Part shown: positions 5,461-9,214 of the stretch, in pieces
How the letters are laid out: every line of letters starts with the position of its first letter
Position numbering within the stretch: position 1 is the first letter of the stretch
Source: an uncultured Collinsella sp.
GTDB taxonomy: Bacteria > Actinomycetota > Coriobacteriia > Coriobacteriales > Coriobacteriaceae
Direction: 5' to 3'
Assembly (NCBI GenBank): GCA_902490325.1
Contig: CABUDJ010000075.1
Location: forward strand, 1-9,214
DNA length: 9,214 nt
The notes under the pieces: generated by a model
What the model was told of the DNA's origin: nothing
Seen by the model: only the letters and a program-made list of their open reading frames with translations
Databases searched by the model: none
Position numbers and translations under genes: made by a program

Positions 5461-6366
5461 ATGCGGCCCGGTGGCACTCAGACAAAGCGCGGCGCCGCGG
5501 TGCGCATGCGATGCCGACTGGGCTTGGCTCCGCGGGCGTACGCACTGCTATCGTGCTCGTTGGTGCTGGTCATAGCTGGCGTTTCTGCCTATGGCATGAC
5601 CGTGCCGTCCATGATACAGGCGCATGCCGCACGCGAACCGCGCGTGGGGCATGAGGTCAAAAGCGATCTGGGCACCACGACTGGATATGCTTGGGCAAGT
5701 GTGGTCGGGCATATTGTGTTTGGCACCGACGATGCGGACGGCGCCGAGGCCCCGGACAACGAAGTCACACTTGCCAATGGCAAAACCATCGTGCTCACCA
5801 ACACCAAGATCATCGATCGATTGTCCAACAATAGCATGGCGGCAACGGTGAATAAGGTCGAGCAGCAAAAGGAGCAGGACGCCCAGCAGTCCGGAAAGCC
5901 CGGTAGCTCGGATACTTCTGGCTCCGGCTCGGATTCATCGAGTTCGGGCGGCGGCTCTGGGTCGGGTTCCTCTACCGGAGGGCCTGGAAACGGCGGCTCG
6001 ACGGGCGGCAACACTGACAACGATGCAAACTCCGGCGGCCTTTCCGCTGCTGAGGAAGAGAGCATTCACAGTTGGCTTGTGACCAAGTACAACATGCTCG
6101 ACGGCTATGTTTCTCGTGCCAATGACGTGGTCTCGACCTATAACTCTACGGGAGATCCCAGGCCGTGCGACAGCCTGGTCGGGGAGATGTTTGTCATTCG
6201 AGCCGAGTTCGGTCGTCAGACATTCTCGCCCCGGTCAAGGTGGTATCAGCAGTATGCCAATCTGTGGGGCTGTTACACCAACCTATGTCAATGGGTCGGC
6301 CATTACGGCGATGATGACGTCGCGCTCGGTAACTTCAACAATAACGTGGCGGCGCTTGCCCTATGA
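5461..6366 (+). CDS. Exported or anchored protein with Ser/Gly linker
   Basis: I do not recognise this 301-residue protein. It has an N-terminal basic segment of about 25 residues, then a hydrophobic helix (26-46), then A-H-A-A (54-57) that could be a signal-peptidase site, so it is either secreted or membrane-anchored. Residues 58-140 form a small domain ending in a Gln/Glu/Lys-rich, coiled-coil-like segment (132-143). Residues 144-193 are almost only Ser, Gly, Asp, Thr and Asn, a flexible linker. Residues 194-301 form a helical, aromatic-rich C-terminal domain (many W and Y) with C236, C271 and C276. GGAGGAG (5449-5455) five bases before the ATG fixes the start; an in-frame TTG at 5368 would place the terminator inside the gene and has no ribosome binding site. 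Its stop overlaps the kinase start as ATGA. The context suggests an extracytoplasmic partner of the kinase, which is inference. Confidence 0.88.
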   Translation: MRPGGTQTKRGAAVRMRCRLGLAPRAYALLSCSLVLVIAGVSAYGMTVPSMIQAHAAREPRVGHEVKSDLGTTTGYAWASVVGHIVFGTDDADGAEAPDNEVTLANGKTIVLTNTKIIDRLSNNSMAATVNKVEQQKEQDAQQSGKPGSSDTSGSGSDSSSSGGGSGSGSSTGGPGNGGSTGGNTDNDANSGGLSAAEEESIHSWLVTKYNMLDGYVSRANDVVSTYNSTGDPRPCDSLVGEMFVIRAEFGRQTFSPRSRWYQQYANLWGCYTNLCQWVGHYGDDDVALGNFNNNVAALAL

Positions 6367-8207
6367 TGACCGATCTTGCATCCACCACACCACAATCGCT
6401 CGGTCGCGATCCCATGGTCGGCCTGCGCCTGGCGCGTGTCGACGGGTTTGAGCCGGCCATTGCGCTCGGTCAGGACGAACTGCCTGCCTATCTGCGTCGT
6501 TTTACGATACTGTTTGCCGACGATGCCACCATGCGCCGTGGCGGTATCGGCCGCGTGACGCGTGCTGTCAACGCCCAAGGCGAGGACGTAGCACTCAAAC
6601 AGCTCATCTTGCCGACGCGCGATGAGTTTGACGACGATGCCGCCCATGAGTCGCTGGTCGCCAAGTTCAAAGCGGCATTTCGCGAGGAATATGAATGCCA
6701 TCGCGCCCTTTCGGGCCTTAAGGGCTTTCCCCGCCTCTATGGCTGGGGCGAGGTTGACGGTGTGCCTGCAATTGTCATGGAATGGGTCGAGGGCGAGACG
6801 CTCGCCCGCTTGCGCTCGCGACTCGCCGTGGACGATGCCGGACGCCTATCGCCGCTTGTGGCGGCGCGTCTGGGTCGCGACCTGTTCGATCTGCTCTGCC
6901 GTATGAGCCTGGTGGGCGAGGGCTTTGTCCATCGCGATATCTCGCCCGCTAATATTATGGTGCGTACGGCGCGCCTGCCGCTTGACCGACAGCTTGCCGA
7001 GGGCACCTTTGACCTGTGCCTGATCGACTTTGGCTCGTCGCTGGCGCTTGAGCCTGCGTCGGCCGTGGCCGGTACCGGCGGCAAGGCGTCGTTTACGGAG
7101 CGTTATGCCACGCTGCGTCGCGCGACGGTTGCCTATGCCCCGCCCGAGATGCTCACCGACGATATTCCCGACCTGCGCGCTTTGCGTATGTCGCCGGCGA
7201 TTGACGTCTATGCCGCGGCAAGCACGGTTTACGAGCTCATTGCCGGCGTCGTGCCATACGAAGCCGCGCCGAGCACTTCGGGCACCTCGGGTTCGCGCAA
7301 AAAGACGCGCGACATTGCCAGCCCCTACCGTCTCAAGACGGACACACGGCCCGACTATCCCATTGGTGCCCATGCGCCCGGTTGTGATTTGACTCAGCTG
7401 CTTCGTCGTGAGCCCGATGTGGCGCTCGCCGCGGCCGAGCAGGCCCAGCAGCTGGGGCTTGAGCCGGATTCCGAAGAGCTACGCGATGCGCTGGCGTTTG
7501 TCGATGCCCAGCTGTTCGACGTGGTGATGGCCTGTCTGTCCAGTCATCAAAAAGATCGTCCCGAGCCGGCGGCGGTCGAGGCGGCGCTCTCGGCGTTTTG
7601 TGACCACTATGCGCAAAATGTCGGTCGTTCGCTTCGCGGCGAGCCGCTCACGCCGTGCCCCATGGATGCGTCTGGCCGCGCGGTTCGTCGCGCGCTGATG
7701 GTCGGCGCGACGGTCGTCTGTGGCGTGGTTTGGGCTGTGGTCGTGGTTTCGGCCGCGCTGCTGGCGTCGGGCGCCCGCGTGACGGCGACTTTGGGATCGC
7801 TCGTGTGGTCTGGGTCGCTACCGAGTATTATTGCCGCACTGGCGTTGGCGCTGCCAGGCATAGCCGGCGTTACCGCGGGGGCACTTGCGCGCAATCGGCG
7901 CTCGGGGTTCCTGCAGGGTGTGCTTGCGCTTTCTGCCTGCGAGGTTCCGGTGCTGGTTGTGGCTGCATGTAGCGTATTTTCCCAACGCGCCGTGATGGGC
8001 GGCCTTGTTGCCGCTCTGGTTGCAACCTATACGCTTACGTGGTTTTTGCTTGCGATGGGCTTTGCCTTTGAACTTCCCGTTTCGGCACCACGACGCACAA
8101 AAGCCCAGATGGCGACTCCGCTTGCCGGTGGAGCCGCAGCTGCCCGTACTTTTGGCGGACCTGTCGAAGTATCGTCCGATTCTATTTCTACGACCAAGGA
8201 GGCCTAG
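6363..8207 (+). CDS. Membrane Ser/Thr protein kinase
   Basis: A 614-residue Hanks-type protein kinase that would transfer phosphate from ATP to Ser or Thr on partner proteins. The kinase domain covers about 45-415: glycine loop RGGIGRV (59-65), ATP-anchoring K79 in VALKQL, an alpha-C Glu candidate in REEYE (107-111), catalytic HRD (190-192) followed by ISPAN, metal-binding DFG (222-224), and APPE (259-262) closing the activation loop. That loop holds S243, T245, T250 and T255 as possible autophosphorylation sites. The catalytic-loop Lys usual two residues after HRD is Ser (S194), a variant I associate with some bacterial kinases. Four membrane helices follow at about 445-468, 487-509, 516-540 and 543-568, then a polar tail. 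No sizeable extracellular sensor domain is present. Translation starts inside the stop of the previous gene (ATGA, 6363-6366), without a strong ribosome binding site, which implies coupling. Confidence 0.95.
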   Translation: MMTDLASTTPQSLGRDPMVGLRLARVDGFEPAIALGQDELPAYLRRFTILFADDATMRRGGIGRVTRAVNAQGEDVALKQLILPTRDEFDDDAAHESLVAKFKAAFREEYECHRALSGLKGFPRLYGWGEVDGVPAIVMEWVEGETLARLRSRLAVDDAGRLSPLVAARLGRDLFDLLCRMSLVGEGFVHRDISPANIMVRTARLPLDRQLAEGTFDLCLIDFGSSLALEPASAVAGTGGKASFTERYATLRRATVAYAPPEMLTDDIPDLRALRMSPAIDVYAAASTVYELIAGVVPYEAAPSTSGTSGSRKKTRDIASPYRLKTDTRPDYPIGAHAPGCDLTQLLRREPDVALAAAEQAQQLGLEPDSEELRDALAFVDAQLFDVVMACLSSHQKDRPEPAAVEAALSAFCDHYAQNVGRSLRGEPLTPCPMDASGRAVRRALMVGATVVCGVVWAVVVVSAALLASGARVTATLGSLVWSGSLPSIIAALALALPGIAGVTAGALARNRRSGFLQGVLALSACEVPVLVVAACSVFSQRAVMGGLVAALVATYTLTWFLLAMGFAFELPVSAPRRTKAQMATPLAGGAAAARTFGGPVEVSSDSISTTKEA

Positions 8208-8210
8208 GTC

Positions 8211-9149
8211 ATGGCATCTCAAGTTGAGCTCACCCCATGCGGGGCCATGTTTGACATCTTTAAGCGCGCGGCGCATCTGAGCCATATCGAGCTGTGCGGC
8301 TTGGTGCTTTCGTCCCGTCCGCTCGCCGACGGCCGCAGCCCGCAGAGCCGAGCCGCCGATCGCTCTTGGGTTTCCCGCTTTATCGTTCGCGCGCCGGTCG
8401 GCACGCTTCAGCAGCGCTACTTTGCCGAATACGGTACCTCGGCTGCGCGTATTATGTCGCAACTGGCCCTGCGCCAGCGCAATCCCATGGACTCCACGGC
8501 TGTGATCAATATGGTGTGCGGTCCTGCAGGTGAACCGATGGTACGCGCGCTCGAAGAGTGCCACCAGGACACGAATCTCTATCGCAACGCGCTCGATCGC
8601 CTGTCCCAGGCGGCGGAACTCATGCCCGCCGAGCGCGCCGAGGCCGTGCTGGTGCTGTTTGTCGCCGTCGGTTGTTCGGCGGATGTGCGGTCCTCGGTGA
8701 ACTATGCCATCGACTACGCGCACGCGACCTGTGGCGGAGGCACATCCACGCCGCGTTCGCTTGGCATGTCGATGACCGCGGGTGAACGCGAACCCGCCCC
8801 GGCGCACCCCTTGGGCTTGCTGCGCGTACAAAACAGTTTTGTCGTGAGCGCCCCGCGCTGGATTCAGCCGAGTGAGCAGGGTGTTGAGATTGGCGCGCTG
8901 GCCACTGGTGAGGGCGATATTACCGACGTCGGCGACGATGTCTCGGCCCGCCATGCCCATATCTGGTGCGATGCTCAAAATATCTGGCACGTCGAGGACT
9001 TGTCGTCCACCAACGGAACCGTGGTGGTAAACGGGGCCACGCGCGTCTGCATTCAGGTCGAGCCCGGCCGTTCCGCCCAACTCAATCCCGGCGACGAGCT
9101 CAAGCTCGGCGAATCCACTACCTACGCCATTCTCTTCGGTGCCCTCTAG
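8211..9149 (+). CDS. FHA-domain protein
   Basis: This 312-residue protein has a C-terminal forkhead-associated domain (about 215-312), a fold that reads phosphothreonine on partner proteins. The visible marks are IGA (227-229), SARHAHI (245-251), DLSSTNGT (263-270), then NPGDELKLG. S245, H248 and N268 are kept, but the Arg normally next to the Gly of the first motif is Ala (A229). Residues 1-190 form an unrecognised, mostly helical region with several Cys and no signal peptide or membrane helix, so it should be cytoplasmic; a short Ser/Thr/Gly/Pro-rich stretch (about 175-200) links the two parts. AAGGAGG (8196-8202), lying inside the end of the kinase gene, precedes the ATG by eight bases. 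With a three-base gap to the kinase, this is very likely its co-transcribed reader or substrate. Confidence 0.93.
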   Translation: MASQVELTPCGAMFDIFKRAAHLSHIELCGLVLSSRPLADGRSPQSRAADRSWVSRFIVRAPVGTLQQRYFAEYGTSAARIMSQLALRQRNPMDSTAVINMVCGPAGEPMVRALEECHQDTNLYRNALDRLSQAAELMPAERAEAVLVLFVAVGCSADVRSSVNYAIDYAHATCGGGTSTPRSLGMSMTAGEREPAPAHPLGLLRVQNSFVVSAPRWIQPSEQGVEIGALATGEGDITDVGDDVSARHAHIWCDAQNIWHVEDLSSTNGTVVVNGATRVCIQVEPGRSAQLNPGDELKLGESTTYAILFGAL

Positions 9150-9214
9150 CCGGCAGTTAGGGACGTTCCTTTTAATATGAGCAGGACATTGTCAAGAGGC
9201 AAAATCGGGCCTGG
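9150..9214. other. Right-edge non-coding stretch
   Basis: No gene is seen in these 65 bases. After the FHA gene stop there is GGGACGTTCC followed by TTTT (about 9160-9173), a short imperfect palindrome with a T-run. It could be a weak terminator or the edge of an interspersed repeat. The rest is too short to interpret. Confidence 0.3.

Noticed and set aside
7818..9080. A 420-codon open frame on the reverse strand
   Set aside because: It lies fully opposite the kinase and FHA genes, which have clear motifs. It has no recognisable product, and long antisense frames are expected in GC-rich DNA.

Overview
The window is GC-rich chromosomal DNA, almost fully coding, with strong AGGAGG-type ribosome binding sites. 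The core genes (dnaX, ybaB, recR) and the composition fit an actinobacterium. My best guess is class Coriobacteriia, Collinsella-like; this rests on pattern recognition, since no rRNA or other definitive marker is present. Seven protein genes are supported. No tRNA, rRNA, CRISPR array, transposase or phage gene was seen.

Left part (1-971): a reverse-strand gene for a two-helix membrane protein with a YcxB-like domain lies divergent to dnaX. The 139 bases at the left edge are unresolved.

Replication and repair block (972-5215): dnaX encodes the clamp-loader tau subunit, here 825 residues with very long Pro/Ala-rich linkers. ybaB (nucleoid-associated protein) and recR (recombination mediator) form a tight pair. 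dnaX-ybaB-recR is a conserved bacterial neighbourhood, but here dnaX is separated from ybaB by a reverse-strand gene for a small membrane-anchored protein. An AT-richer intergenic stretch (3945-4284) with several consecutive inverted repeats follows that gene. ybaB-recR therefore probably has its own promoter.

Spacer (5216-5460): this holds a hairpin just after recR, two near-identical palindromes 73 bp apart, a candidate promoter, and a textbook intrinsic terminator. The terminator ends one or two bases before the ribosome binding site of the next gene.

Signalling block (5461-9149): three genes are packed as one operon, with a 4-bp overlap and then a 3-bp gap. They encode an exported or membrane-anchored protein with a Ser/Gly linker, a Ser/Thr protein kinase with four C-terminal membrane helices, and a protein with a C-terminal FHA domain. 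A kinase plus a phosphothreonine-reader domain suggests a phospho-signalling module. The first gene is a plausible but unproven extracytoplasmic partner. Its function and input signal are unknown.

Most promising leads: the PW motif repeated four times in the DnaX linkers; the terminator lying between any plausible promoter and the kinase operon; the secreted protein/kinase/FHA module, whose FHA domain lacks the usual Arg; and the structured, AT-rich insertion between dnaX and ybaB.
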